Below, one piece after another: positions 13,031-26,500 of a stretch of 64,000 nt of DNA (positions are counted from its first letter, which is position 1; each line of letters opens with the position of its first letter). The stretch lies in contig NC_062239.1 in assembly GCF_905475465.1 (NCBI RefSeq), positions 7,874,001 to 7,938,000 of the forward strand, read 5' to 3'. Both the position numbers and the translations under genes were made by a program. The stretch comes from Pieris napi. Taxonomy: Eukaryota > Arthropoda > Insecta > Lepidoptera > Pieridae. Under the pieces are notes generated by a model that made no database searches, was not told where the DNA came from, and saw only the letters and a program-made list of their open reading frames with translations.

Positions 13031-13439
13031 AGAAGTGAAATTTCTTTGGCAAACTAATTTTTAAGTCTTGTTCATATTTATACGAATCTTAAACTTTAGA
13101 TTTTAGAGGGAGGGAAAAAGGAAGATATGTTAGGGATTTAACGAATTTAATTGTCATTAAAATATTAAGTGTCGAAAATTAATACAAAAACTAAATTTAA
13201 TTTTTTTATTTAGGTATTTCTTCGATAATAAAAACACGTGGCATATTAATTTACCATTCATCATTTGAGATTTCAATAAATCATTTTGCATAAAATATAA
13301 TTTTTATTTATTTTATAAATTCTCTTTACGAAATTTTAATTTTAAAAATAGAATTTCTATAAGGTAATTCGCCCTTCTCACTCTCTCTCAATCGGTCTCA
13401 ATCGCTCTCTACCTTCTCTTCGACAAAAACGCTGCACAT

Positions 13440-13525
13440 CTTCGTGACGCTAAGATTATTATTATTGCGTTTCATCCGTAAAAATTTACCCTCATGTGCC
13501 TAAAGAAGTTTCACTTCAAAAAACA
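13440..13525 (+). repeat. End of a MITE of the gaagttatacttc family
   Basis: The segment cgtaaaaatttaccctcatg followed by tgcctaaagaagtttcacttcaaaaaac matches the right end of the element at 60411-60940 (cgcctaaagaagtataacttc). Only this end is recognised; the other terminus could not be located. Confidence 0.45.
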
Positions 13526-13545
13526 AATGATCACGTCACATAAAG

Positions 13546-14195
13546 AACATTGCGGATTTAAAATAAATGCGATTTAGTGACGATTCTTAATGCTATTTGT
13601 AATATCAGTCTACCATCATAAGTTGTCCTTTGCTCGCAATTGGACCTCTGATTCAACATTTACGTAGAATAATCATGCGGACATATTTTCGTAAGCCCAG
13701 TTGATACCGACTTAGGGGCATCCCGCCATAAAATGTGACTGATAAGCCGACATATAACATTCAGGCCGCGTATTTGTAACAAATCCTTTACAAGATTACA
13801 TGATAAGTGGTGTATGGATAGACTTTTATTAGCGTTGAAAAATGAGTTAGTGGAAATCAGAAATAGGACAATAATTCTAGAGAATTTTTGGGTTTGAAAA
13901 CATAAGTATTCCTTTATTTCTATTTTGTTTGAAATTATCAGTGAATCATTCAGACTAAATATAATGTAAAGCCATTCATAATTTAATGGTACCTTGCTAG
14001 TAATAGGATACTTGTGTGGGTAGTATTAAAAATAATATATAGAATTACTAAATTATTTTTATATAATTATTATGAAATTGGCAGGTAATTTTTAAGCAAA
14101 AGCGATTCAGAGCCATTCTTCCGAAGGCACTTATAATTTATGATATCTTCAAATAGAATTTTTAAATTGTAATTTTTAATTTCGAACAGTAAATT
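13546..14195. other. AT-rich region downstream of the Dpr-like gene
   Basis: Sequence 3' of the minus-strand gene with no recognisable feature. It may include the gene's 3' untranslated region near its right edge. Confidence 0.4.
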
Positions 14196-14201
14196 TTTAT
14201 T
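14196..14201 (-). terminator. Candidate polyadenylation signal
   Basis: The minus strand reads AATAAA about 145 nt after the TGA stop of the Dpr-like gene. The hexamer is common by chance in DNA this AT-rich, so this is only a candidate. Confidence 0.3.
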
Positions 14202-14345
14202 AAAATTTTTGACAGTTAATCAAAAGTATTTTTTAATCTTCCCAACTTAATTATACAGAGAAATAAAACAACAAACTTATACAATGAAATTTAATTTCCG
14301 ATAAACTAGTTATAATATTTAAAACGATATTATTTACAACATTTA

Positions 14346-14548
14346 TCACGTAGGCAATATTATTCCCGTGAACTGTTCACTTAATAGGCCTTGGACCCTT
14401 ATATTATGTGCTAGTGCAGCGAATGTCACTGTGACTGCGACTAACGGTGATTGTGAAATAGCAACTGCTATAATTAGCAACGCTATAACAGTGATTTTCG
14501 TTGGTTTGTGAATTGAGTTCCCGGCATGCAACTCGGCGAGGCTTTCTT
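14346..14548 (-). CDS. dpr: Dpr-like exon 6: hydrophobic C-terminus and stop
   Basis: Acceptor ttgtttcag, then a split Glu320 codon, ESLAELHAGNS, and a long hydrophobic stretch (VIALLIIAVAI, then VAVTVTFAALA) before the final residues GIILPT and TGA. The 20-residue polar tail after the hydrophobic part fits a membrane span better than a GPI signal, but both occur in the family. Confidence 0.85.
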
Positions 14549-17500
14549 CTGAAACAAAGGATGGTATAAGTTATTCTGAAATTTATTATTATATTTAGGA
14601 CGAAGAAAAAAAAATATAAGGAACAGATGGAGCATAATGGTGGTTTCATTATTCAGGTTACTTAAGGGTGCTTGGAACGAATCACTCGAAAGCGATAAGG
14701 CCGTCCGTTGCCCACCTTATTATTTATTTATTATAATTTGTACTAGTACTATTTACTTTACTAGATTAAAATGCATCCCGCGTTCTTTACCACGCTTTTA
14801 TTTTAACCAAATTGCTAGCGATACGTTAGAGAAACTAAATTTAGTTTTACTAATTTAGATATAGCTATGTAAATAAATTATACTGTGAAACATTAAATTT
14901 GTATTACAATAGCCTCATAATATAAATATCATAGCTCAAAATATAAGTAGCAATGTTAACACCTAGCTATGATTATTTCACAGTTAAATGTAACATAAAA
15001 CAGGTGTGCAATTTTAATAGTAAAAGAGTATTTAATGCGTTCTAAGTAAAGAGACGGAAGTAAAATAAATGTTTAAATTAAATTAGTATTCCAATTATGA
15101 ACTGTTATAACTTTTCACTAAGTTTTGCAGTAAACAGGATTATTAAAAGATAGGCGTAAAGTCAATTTCCTACCAAGTTAGCAAGAACGCTCGAATAACC
15201 TTATTAAAGAAAATCGAGGTCTTTAGCATAAACTACCCTCAATTCGCTAAGAGCTTGTTTATTTTCTAAACAAATTGAATGTGTTTTTATTTGCGTAATG
15301 ATGATAAAGCGGCTCATAATTTGTTTTGAGGAAAAATAAAGACTTGTTCAGCCTCAAGTAGCAATTAGTACGTGGAAAAATCAGCGAAGTGGCTTTTGCT
15401 GAATTATTTTTATTCTATATTGATTGTCTCCTAATGTTCAGTAAGGAACAAAATTAGTATGGAACGCCATATCATCACAGTATCATTTTAACCACACAAC
15501 ATATTCAAAACATTAAATAATTTGTTTCAATATGTTAAGTGAAGCATGGCGTAATGGTTGCCTAACAATTTTATTGTACAAAGCTTGACGATTATTAGTA
15601 GCCGGGAGTTTCTTGACAGTTATTTCGCTCGCTCTACACCCTTGCTTTGGGAACTGGTAGTTCATGTACCAGTTCCCCAATCAATGTGTGGGAATTGGTG
15701 TTCGTGAGTGTACATAGCTAATATGATTAAATAAATGTTAATTTTGATCCCGAATTAATAAGTGGCATTTATAGTCTTAATGAAATTACTTGATCGCGTA
15801 AAGTTAAGGGATCTACAGACTCTTAATACCTTTGTCACTTTCGGATATCGCTTTGAAAGTTTTGGTACTTTATACTTAGGAACAACTAATATATTATATC
15901 ACCTAGACTCGTATTGTGAAGTAAGAAGTGGTAAGTAGTAGTATACGAGTAAATCTCCTGCTTAAGGAATTAACTCACGTTAAATTTCAACCAGAATATA
16001 TCCAGCCTTCTGGCAACCATGGTGAATTAAATTGTTTCCTCAGGAATCGAACTCAGGATCACCAGGCTGTACGCCATGTGAGTTTACGACTAAGAACATT
16101 ACCATTAAGTACATGAACAGCGACAGTGTGTGGCTTCGCCCCTCGTACAGCGCAAGTGTAGTTCCCCGCATCGCTGCTGTTTACTCTTGCGAGGCGTAAC
16201 ACGCTGTCCGCCCCACCTGGTACTTGTTCTGTTTTTACACTGAAAAATAAAGTAGGGTTTCATTCATTATTTTATCTGGAACTAGGCTTTACGATGTCTT
16301 AATTACAGTTCAGACTCCTTAATAGTGTATTTAAATTAATAAGTAAATAGAAAATTATTGATATATTTTTAAGGATTTTCGTGGAATATATTGGAGATCT
16401 GAGGTTAAGTCATAATAATTCAGGTAAAAATTCCAATTGGTCTACAACCCTTTAAGTCTGGCTTTTAGATTTTTGTATCTGTTTCGTGATAATTTATTTT
16501 ATTTCAAGTCACCTACTTGCCTATTAGAAAACACTGTGTATTTTTTCGGTCTAAGTCGCCGTACACACATAGATAGAAAGTTAATTTGTGCACATTTGTC
16601 GTTCGAACCAAAGACGTCAGGGATGAGAGTCGTACGGTGAAATATCTTGGACTACTCATAATTAATATAGATAAATTAATAAGTATGAAACAATAAATAA
16701 AACTTGAAAAGAAGGTCTACCTAATTCCAAAGATATATACAAGAATCAGCTAGTTTTTGATTAAGTTTATAACAATTATATCAACATATATGACGACACT
16801 AATACTGAATACCAACGGTAGATTCCCTTAAGACCCTTGTAAACAAAGAGAGTAGAAGACAAATAGTAACTTTATTTGCTTAGCGTTCGTTGAAAAGTGA
16901 GTAATTTAACGAACGAAACGTACGGTTGGATTTCCGATTTATTTTAAAAATATACAAGATTTTTACTTTTGTACTATGATTTAACCCATATTCTTGATAT
17001 ATTATATATGACGGTAATTCATATACAAATTATCTTAAATATACTTATAATTTACTTCTATAAAAAAATAAGTTTTTTTTACTTTTTCATTTTAATTATC
17101 TATCTAAGGAGAGCCAATCCGTACACGGCAACACATTTCCGCGACAATTACAAACATTATTGTTCGTAACTTTTCCTTACGTAAGTTAAATTGCATTCAA
17201 TAATTGTATTAGAACTTAAACTATTCTAGTACTTACATTTGCTTGAGACAAGCTTGGTTTTTCAACGGAATATTTTTTAAAGTAAACTTCACTAAAGTGA
17301 GATCAGTGTTGGCCTAGTGGCTACAGCGTGCGACTCTCATCCCTGAGGTCGTAGGTTCGATCCCCGGCTGTGCACCAATGGAATTTCTATGTGCGCATTT
17401 AACATTCGCTCGAACGGTGAAGGAAAACATCGTGAGGAAACCGACATGTCTAAAGGTGATATCAGACGGTTCATTTTTTGTTCATTTTCACCTTTCATTC

Positions 17501-20500
17501 GGTACATTTCACTCGAAATGAAATGTCTGAACAAAAAATGAAACACGAGTGCCGAATGAATTCATTAGTGAACCGATCCAACAGTGTTGGATATTGGCAT
17601 CCGGTATCTTTCATTCCCACTCCGAATGAACGAGAAATGAACGGTCTGAACACTGAGAGAACGTTTATTCGAATTCGGCCATTTTGTTTCGAGTCCTGTA
17701 GCCGACGGACATCACGTTGTCGACGAAATTATACCTTATTTTTTCTGTGTGTAACAATATAATATATTGTTTTCATGCGGCAAAATGGTGTTCAAGTGGA
17801 ACGATCAAAATACATTACTTTTTTTTTTTTAATTTTTTCTTTCAATCCATGGTCGCACCCACCACCTTCGACGTTTTCTTTGCTTTTTTTTTTGTCAACT
17901 CTTTGAATAAATGATCACAAATTAAACTAATTCCAAGACGTACGACTTCATTCGATGACATATTTAAAAGAAAGAACAATGAATGTTCATTTCTGTATCA
18001 TTTCGTCTAAGCCGTGTGAACATAGAATGAAAAAAAATGAAGCATTCACTCGAGTGAACAATCATTCGAGTGAACCGTCTGATATCACCTTAAGACCCAA
18101 AAAAAAAGTTGACGGCGTGTGTCAGGCACTGGAGCCTGATCACCTACTTGCCTATTAGATTTAAAAATGACCATGAAACAGATTCAGAAATCTGAGGCCC
18201 AGACCTAAAGAGGTTGTAGCGCCACTGATTATTATTATTAAACTTAAGTAAAGTTCATCAGAACCAGTTAACCAAGACTGCACATTAAAATCCAAAATGA
18301 GACAGTGTTAAAGCGAAATTTCGTAGCAAATGGATTCAGGAAATCTCGACAAAGTATTAACAATTTATTTAGTAAAAACATAAAAGCTTGATTTCTCTAG
18401 AGACGGCTTTTGGCTTAATAGGATTCTTAAAATATTAATTTAGCATACGAAACGCATTACGTTTAATTTCCTGTTATTGTGCCTTAATTTTAAGTTGATA
18501 GGATTTAATAATATTAAGAAAGTTATAAATTTAAATGTTTAATAAATCGAATGAAATTTATTTATTTTCAAGATAAATTCGGTCAATTTATGAATAAGCG
18601 AGGTTTGGCGTCTTCGGGAAGAAAGCTTATGTGCTAAGGAAGCTTAGCAATGGCACATTGCCAAAAATCATGATTAGAAAAAAAGAAACTTTGATTAAAA
18701 AGGAATCGGTGTAATTGCACAGTTTTATCTAAAGTACTGATTTTCCTCTTTTTATGACATTATGATAGAGAGACAGAAGAGAACTTTTGTTAAATAAGTA
18801 CAATTATACTGTTTTTACAATTAAATAAAAATAATGTCATTGTAAAATATTATGTAGCTATCTAACCATAAACAAAAAAAGGTCACTTCCCATCGAAACG
18901 ATATAATATGTAGGTACTAATCATAATATTTTACAATAAAAACTATGTTTTTATCACGTTAAAGCGCCAACAAGAGGCCCCGGCTGTTTTACCGACGTTT
19001 GAACAGATATTCAGGGTGTCGGTTTTTTGTGACGTTGTGCGGATGTCGGTTACTTGTGACGGTGTGCGCATCGTAAAAATTGACTCTTATCATTTTTCCC
19101 TAACGCGTAAAAAGAAGTATAACTTCAAAAACATCGTAATCTTTAATATCCCGCATGTCCTTTTAATACGTTTTAAACATATTTAGCTAACCAATTAGGC
19201 TTGAACCACCACTGTAGTTGTATTATTTTAAAACACGCACACAACTTAAACATTTCAAAAGATGTCGCACTTAACACCATTACAATACATACACAACAAA
19301 ACACTTCGGTATGAACTAAATTTATTGATTTATAGCCGCAACGGAATATTCAAGAAGCTAAAAAATCCCTTTGTTGATCAGCTTTCGAAAGACACGGTTT
19401 AGCTTTTTACCAAGCTTTATGTTCTCGATAACGTTTCTTATGGTCGCGATTTATATTCTAAACTGTGAGATTTTTCATTGTATTGCGTTTTAGCCACTGT
19501 GACATTAATATGCGCATCAGATTTGATGCATTCACAGATTACAAACTTATTATACTAATGACAGATTATGTAATAAATGTAAACTGTTTTCAGATAGTAA
19601 TATAGATGTCATTCTAAATGTAGAAGAACAGACTTTCTAACTCTTTAGAACTTAACAGGATTTAAGTTGTCTGTACATATTTCAATTAAAGTCTTTAGTT
19701 TCCATTTAAATCAAACAAAGAATCGTTCGAACATATATCTGAACGGTTTTGCAATTAATTTAATTAATGGTATTCCGCTGAAACTATTTAATATATACAC
19801 GACATTATTAGACACTAATTCTGAATTTCGATATCGAATTGGACAAATCTTATCATCCAGTTCAGTTTGCGTTTTGAACATGCTGTTATAGTCCAAAGAT
19901 TTCTGTTTGCTAATTTAATGAATATTGTTTTAATATTTCATTAGTTCGTGTAAAACATTCCTTTTACGTAAATCCAAGATTGATTTAATCTTTGGTTAAT
20001 AATTGCCTGGCAATCCCTATAACAAACTTAGTCACTTAAGGACAAAATTTCGTTTCTTTCGCAGGATTTGATTATTCCGAATGAAGTTGTGTTTTATAAT
20101 AAGTATAGTTTTAGTTTTCCATGCAATGCTAGTCATTTTAAGTATCCATAGTAAAATACTAAATACGTATAACGTATAGTATTTAATTTCATAGAAATAC
20201 AGTTACTATCAATGTAAAAAATAAATTAAGTTTATTCCACAAAGTATATCAAACTTTTAGGGATACCATACTAAATTTTTTTGAATTCGCCGCGCTTTTT
20301 CGTTATCTTCTTTCATTAGCTAGACTCTAGTTGTTCAATCGTCATATTCTTTTGTTTCTTGGTAGATTTTATTAGTCTGTGTTAAAAAGTTGTATCTAAA
20401 TAGTGCTTTTATTAATGTGACTAATATATATGAGTGATAAATTAAATGACGTACAAATTGCGGAATGCTTTTTGATATTGGCCCAAATCAGCCTATAAGT

Positions 20501-23500
20501 GATTTTAGTTTGTTAAGTATGTGTGGTATGTGATAGTTCCACAAAAAATGTAAGGTACTAAGAACATAAGGAACTAAGAACTTTAAGCAAATCAAAGGAT
20601 CCAATACTTCTATAATGATGCATTATTGTATTAATAACTAGCTGACCTGGCTAACTTCGTTCCGCCCTACAACCTTATAATATCGTTGTTACTTTAATTT
20701 AACTTATTTTAGGATTTCATTAATGTTAAGTATTACATTAATACAACACTTTTGCAAATACAGAAATGTTTTATTGCTTGCCATTGCGAAAGAAGAATGG
20801 CAGTTTTACACATTAGGCATCTTCTCTCTAGCGTCAATATGGCGATACTGCATGTTAAGCACTTTCTGATATCCAACATCTTTTGATCAGGATCAAAGCA
20901 TGGTTATGCATCTCCTCATTCACCTCAAGATCGGAATTTCTTGAACTGACACGAATTCGACGTAAAATGATGCGAAGTTTTGTCAACAGATGGCACCATA
21001 TGGTTTTTGCATTCGTAAAATTAGTTAATTTATTTATTGTTATTCGATAACTTATCCGATATTTTATGCAATCGGTCCAGCCGTTCTCGAGTTATAAGTG
21101 TTGTAACAAACACGACTTTCTTTTATATATATAGATTTAAAAGTTTAAGAAACAAACCTGATTCCACCTCTAGATGTATCAGAATTCAGAGCTTTTCCCT
21201 CGTGCAACCATGTGAGGACAGCTGGTGTGTCGACGTAGCGAGCTCGACAGACCAGCGCCAGCGTTGACTCCGCTTCATAATACTTTTCCAGGAGAGGTGC
21301 TCCAGCCTCGTCAACTACCCAGACTTGGGGAGCTAGGTAATATTAAAATAATTATTAATCGCAGGCATTTTAAAGGTAAACATCTTATTTAATTATGTAA
21401 TTAACAAGACGTAATCTATATTAAATATTTATTAATATACCACATTTTACTTCGGAACTTTATCTAAAAGTAATCTACATCAGCCGTTCAACATTTTGTA
21501 TCAGTATAGTCAGAGTCACTCAGTACATTACTAAAATTAAAAATAATATTCTTTAGGCTGTCATTTTTAATCCATTTACATATTGGGAATTAATATTAAA
21601 AAGGACTATTAATATTAAAGGGGTTACCGTGAGGACTCTTAAAATAGGTTGCCTCTTATAAAGGGTGTGGATTGCTGAGACTGTGCCAGAACATTGGAAC
21701 TTGGCAGTAATCATACCCTTACATAAGAAACGTGACACTTTGGACTGCCATAATTACAGAGGCATCACGCTACTTAATACCGCATATAAAGTTCTCTCGA
21801 ATCTAATTAGGAAGACGTAAACTTTGAACAATGTGAGGAGTTTGTTTACTTGGGCTAAATGGTGACTAGTGATAACAATCCCAGCCGAGAGATCAGTAGA
21901 CGCATCATGATGGCAAATCGCTGCTTCTTTGGCCTCCGTAGATATTTCCCATCGCGACTCTCAGATACCAAGCATGTTACAAAACTCTGCTGCGACCAGT
22001 GCTCACTTATGGTTCTGAAACCTAGGTCCTTAGAAAGAAAGACGAGCTCGTTCTCCTTATTTTCGAGCAGATGATTCTTCGAAGAATCTTTGGCCCTGTT
22101 TGCGACGACGGTGTTTGCCGAATTTGCTACAATGAAAAACTTTATAACATCCTTGACGACGCCAACATCATCTAATTCATAAAATGCTACAGGGTCAAGT
22201 GGTTGGGACATGCACCGAATGGCGGACGACAGCACCCCAAGCTCCTTACTAAACTCACAACCTGGTGGCAAGAGAAAACCCGGTAGACCGAAGGTGCGTT
22301 GGTGGGATAGAGACAACTAAACAATATGTGTTCGAAGTAGAACGCTAGATTCTAGAAGCACTAAAAAGATTACGATGGCGAAAAATACTTAAGGAGGCTA
22401 AGTTCCAAAAGGAGGAGTATAGGCAAAACAAAGGAAGTATAAAATATTACTAGGAATAGCTGATTGATTATTGTTTGATTGTTCCCTATTCACATGATCC
22501 ATATTATTTAAATTTATCAACATATTAGTTTAGGATTACTTTTCTATAATATTTGTGCTTCACATAATCTTACTATTTATATGTAGATATGTCCGACTGA
22601 CTCTCGGTGGATGTGTAGATATCTGGCACTCGTACACTCCTTCGTCTTCTGGCTTCACCTCCCTGACGAGAAGTTTCCAATTTCCAGGGTACCTCCTGGC
22701 CACCGTTACTCGATTATCCGCTGCATATGTCACAGCACCAACTGTGAGCAATTCTGGCATCTCTTCTTTACCCCTTCGTCGAACCCAGGATACCTTTTAA
22801 AGATAGAGTATTAAACATATATTATTATGTGTATTATCTGTATATTTTTGACTTCAAAAAACCTAAAGAAGAAGAAATACGCGTATGTTTTTAATTTTTT
22901 ATTATTTTAATCACGCAAACCATCCGGGAGAGTTGTGTTGGCCTAGTGGGAGGTCCCTGAGGTCATAGCTTCCAACCCTGCCTGTGCACCAATGGACTGT
23001 GTGATCACCTGATCACCTACTTACATATTACCTACTGTACTTGTGACACCTTCGCTTTAATTATTGTCTTATGCCTCTAACTAGATTTTTTTAGAACAAG
23101 GGGCAAACTGGGAGGAGGCTTATCTCGAGTTTAGTGATACCACCGCCCATGGACACTTTGAATGCCAGTGGGTGAGTGAGTTTTTGAATATAGAATCTCA
23201 TTGAACTGAATTAATGTGTGCGCAAATACAACTTCAATCGGGAATACATATGCGATTTCTACTTCATGCATATTTATTATTGTTGATTCATAGAATAGCC
23301 AATTTACTAGTTTGTAGCCGATATGAAGTGAGATCAATTTTAGCTTGGTAGCTTGGCACTCGGCTCTCAACCCTCATGTGATTGAGCTGCAGTTGAATTT
23401 TGAAATATACCTATGTATGGCTGATGAACTACTTCCTTTTAATCAAACTGATATGAAAATCTAAAGCCAAGAACGAGAGTTGTGTCGTTTTTATATAATC

Positions 23501-26500
23501 AATTAAAAATAAACCGTAAAATGTAATAAAAGAAATAGCTATTCCAAAACAAGGCGCACTCAGAACTGTACAAATTGCATTGCCTCTGTAAACATTGTAG
23601 CGGGTTTCTTGTTTTTGACTCAGCAAAGTTGCAGTATCCTTAACACTAGGAAATGTTAAGTTAATAATTGTATTATTACCAGTACGAGCAGTACAAATTG
23701 AATTGAAGCATAAATTTCGATTCAGAAAATGAAGTGGTTTGCGGTAGCTACTGTCAGTTTTTACTAAGGGTATGTCTTTTCAAATCTGGACGCGTCTTAT
23801 TTGATATTTTGGTAAGAAATTTAGCCTATGTTATTCAAGGATAATGTAAACTTATTTATCACCTACTGACCCATAGATGGACTTAAATATAAATTGATTT
23901 CGCTTAATAATTATCTAATTTAAAATTCTAGGAAGTTGTGTCTGTTTCAGGGCTGTGAAAAGCAAAAAGCCTTAATTATTATAATATAGTGTTAATAATT
24001 GTAATGGTTAATTAAATAGATACGTAAGAGCAAATTTAATAAAATTTAATAGTCCATTTATATTTTAAGGTATTAAATAACAATAGGACGACAGTGTTGA
24101 TTGCTATTTATGACACTTCTTGCCACGCACACTCTATGTAACCAGTTGACATTCCATTCCAAAAAAAAAAAAATCTTGGAGACCCCTAAGTCAGTCTGGA
24201 AAGGCAGCTGGTTCCATAAATCGTGGGGCGTTGCAAAATTATTTGTAACGTTATTGTTTGTATATACTTATTAGCTCAAATATACAATATAATCAGCCAA
24301 AACCTAGTATTAGAAAAAAAATAAAAATCGCAATACCTTCACAAATGTACTTAAATGCAAGCAATGTAGAAAAGCTCAGTTTATCGTAGCCCTGTGCTTT
24401 TTGCTACGAACATTGTAAGTGGCTACAAGCTAGATTTTAACTAGCGAAGTTAAATTGTTATTTCGCTGTAGTGTACGGAGTAGAAATGTTGAAACTTTAT
24501 CATCATTTAATGTTCCGCTAATTCAAAATTCAAAAATCATTTAATAATATAGGTAACACATTTTACACTTATGACTTGTCAGTAAAGAAATACATATTAA
24601 TGCTTCTAATTTTACATTTAGTGCCAGTTCTCAAATCAAGGGCGTAGAACGGAAGAGAAGAACTGGCAATAAACTATCCGCCACTCTTTTTAATCGCCAT
24701 GTTTTTTTTTTACACAACGTTTGTAAGGAGCTGCAACCATTAAACCATGTTCCACATGACATCTTAAGACGTAATTAATAACATAAATTAAAAACAAAGA
24801 GTTGTCCTCTATCAGCAGGAGGCATGGTGAAATAGGAGCACGCACTTACATTCTCGTGGGAACAAAACGCAAACACATAGTCGAAATAATTATTTAAGAG
24901 GCATGTTATTTTCAAAAAGTTTACACTTATCCAATTCCAATTTTAAAAACATGCCATTGAATTCAATAATAACCCTTACAGAATATAATTATGCTCATTA
25001 AGGATTGTAGTCAGACGAATTTAGGCCTACGTTGTACTATGGATTATTTCGTTGAGGTAATCACCTTAATGGCCACGAACTTAACATGGATCCCTCGCGG
25101 CCAATTACAAAGGATTTTGTTAAATATTCGCTTTTGCTGTTAAGATGTTTATTTATTTACTTAAAGAAATACATATAACATCCTTACAGACTATCTCAAT
25201 ATAATAATTTCGAGAAAAAATTAAATATAATATAATTTTAAACACATATCATACATATAAATATGTAGATAGTGTCGGAGGCAGCATTCAGTAGGCGCAA
25301 CGTCAATAATCATTATACAAAAAAAATTAATGATTTTTATTGCTAGCTGTATCGGTTTTGCATGCGGTAATTGTGGGAGTATGGTGATATGTAGTCTAAA
25401 GCTTTCTCCAAAAATAGAATATCCACAACCTGGCATAATGCAGACATAACATGATAATACGCATAAAAAATCCACAAACATTCCCATTTATACTTTCAGT
25501 ATAATAATATCCTTATCCGATGCCTACAAGTACAAAAACAGAGTAGCCTCAACCATAAAACGTTAGGCGTGTTCTTTCTTCGCGATAAATCCGACGAATA
25601 ATTCAGTCGCATTCGCCTGGCGAGGAAGCCGTATTGTCTTAAATAACATCTTATCAGCAAAAGCGAATATTTAACAAAATCCTTTGTAATTGGCCGCGAG
25701 GGATCCATGTTAAGTTCGAGGCTATTAAGGTAATTGCCTCAACGAAATAATACATAATAAAACGTAGGCCTGAATTCGTCTGACTACAATCATTAATTAT
25801 ATTCTGTAAGTGTTGATATTGAACTCTATGATATGGTTTTGAAATTGGAATAGGATATAGTGTAAACTCTTTGTTAATAAATTAATTGCACAGACCAGCT
25901 AATGAAGCAAATATAGAAAACCTTTTTGGTCTTTGACGATTTCAAATGTAAAAACTTACGCTCATATTGCCATTCGGTAAGTTTTGCTTCTATTTTGCTC
26001 TGTAGCCAGTAGCATACGTCTATCCTATGGCAGATTATAATCTTTTTGCGTCGGTAAGCTCGAGCACTTATCTTCAGCATTATCGGTGATGTAAAGAGAA
26101 TCGATCTCTCTTTACGAGAACTAGGAAATTGATGTCAAGAACGACGACATGTCGTTTATTATGGAGCATTTTTTGCTGCCGCATTTTAAGCAGGGGATAT
26201 TATTTTAGCTTTAAGGTTAATTGAATGTCATAGGGTATTTATTCGAGGAGAGTTGGCTTAGTGGTTTAGGCGTTCGACTCTATTGATTCAACTTTTGCAC
26301 CAATGGATTTTTCTTACTGATTCTTATGCGCTCTTAACAGTCACTCGTCCGGTGAAGGTAAACATCGTGAACAGGCTTGTCTTAGACGTAAGTCAGGCCG
26401 ATAAAGTCGATCGACTATTAGAAAAAAACAAAAGATAACGAAACATACAGAAATGCGCAGGGCCACACCGTAATAGGTTACGCTACTGGTTTTTTTAACC

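Larger units (their letters stand above)
16240..21157 (-). other. Intron 4 of the Dpr-like gene
   Basis: About 4.9 kb between the two Ig2 exons. It holds a reverse SINE (16432), a forward SINE split by a MITE (17305-18232), a MITE end (19010-19140) and a family A element (20637-21137). The remaining 18240-19000 and 19150-20630 are AT-rich and unrecognised. Confidence 0.7.

Noticed and set aside
17305..17400. Possible tRNA genes at SINE heads (also 38402, 45607, 47008, 57527)
   Set aside because: A- and B-box-like sequences exist, but no cloverleaf with paired acceptor stem is formed and each is followed by the SINE body.
21855..22316. 153-residue minus-strand frame
   Set aside because: Antisense to the RTE reverse-transcriptase relic, which explains the sequence on the plus strand.
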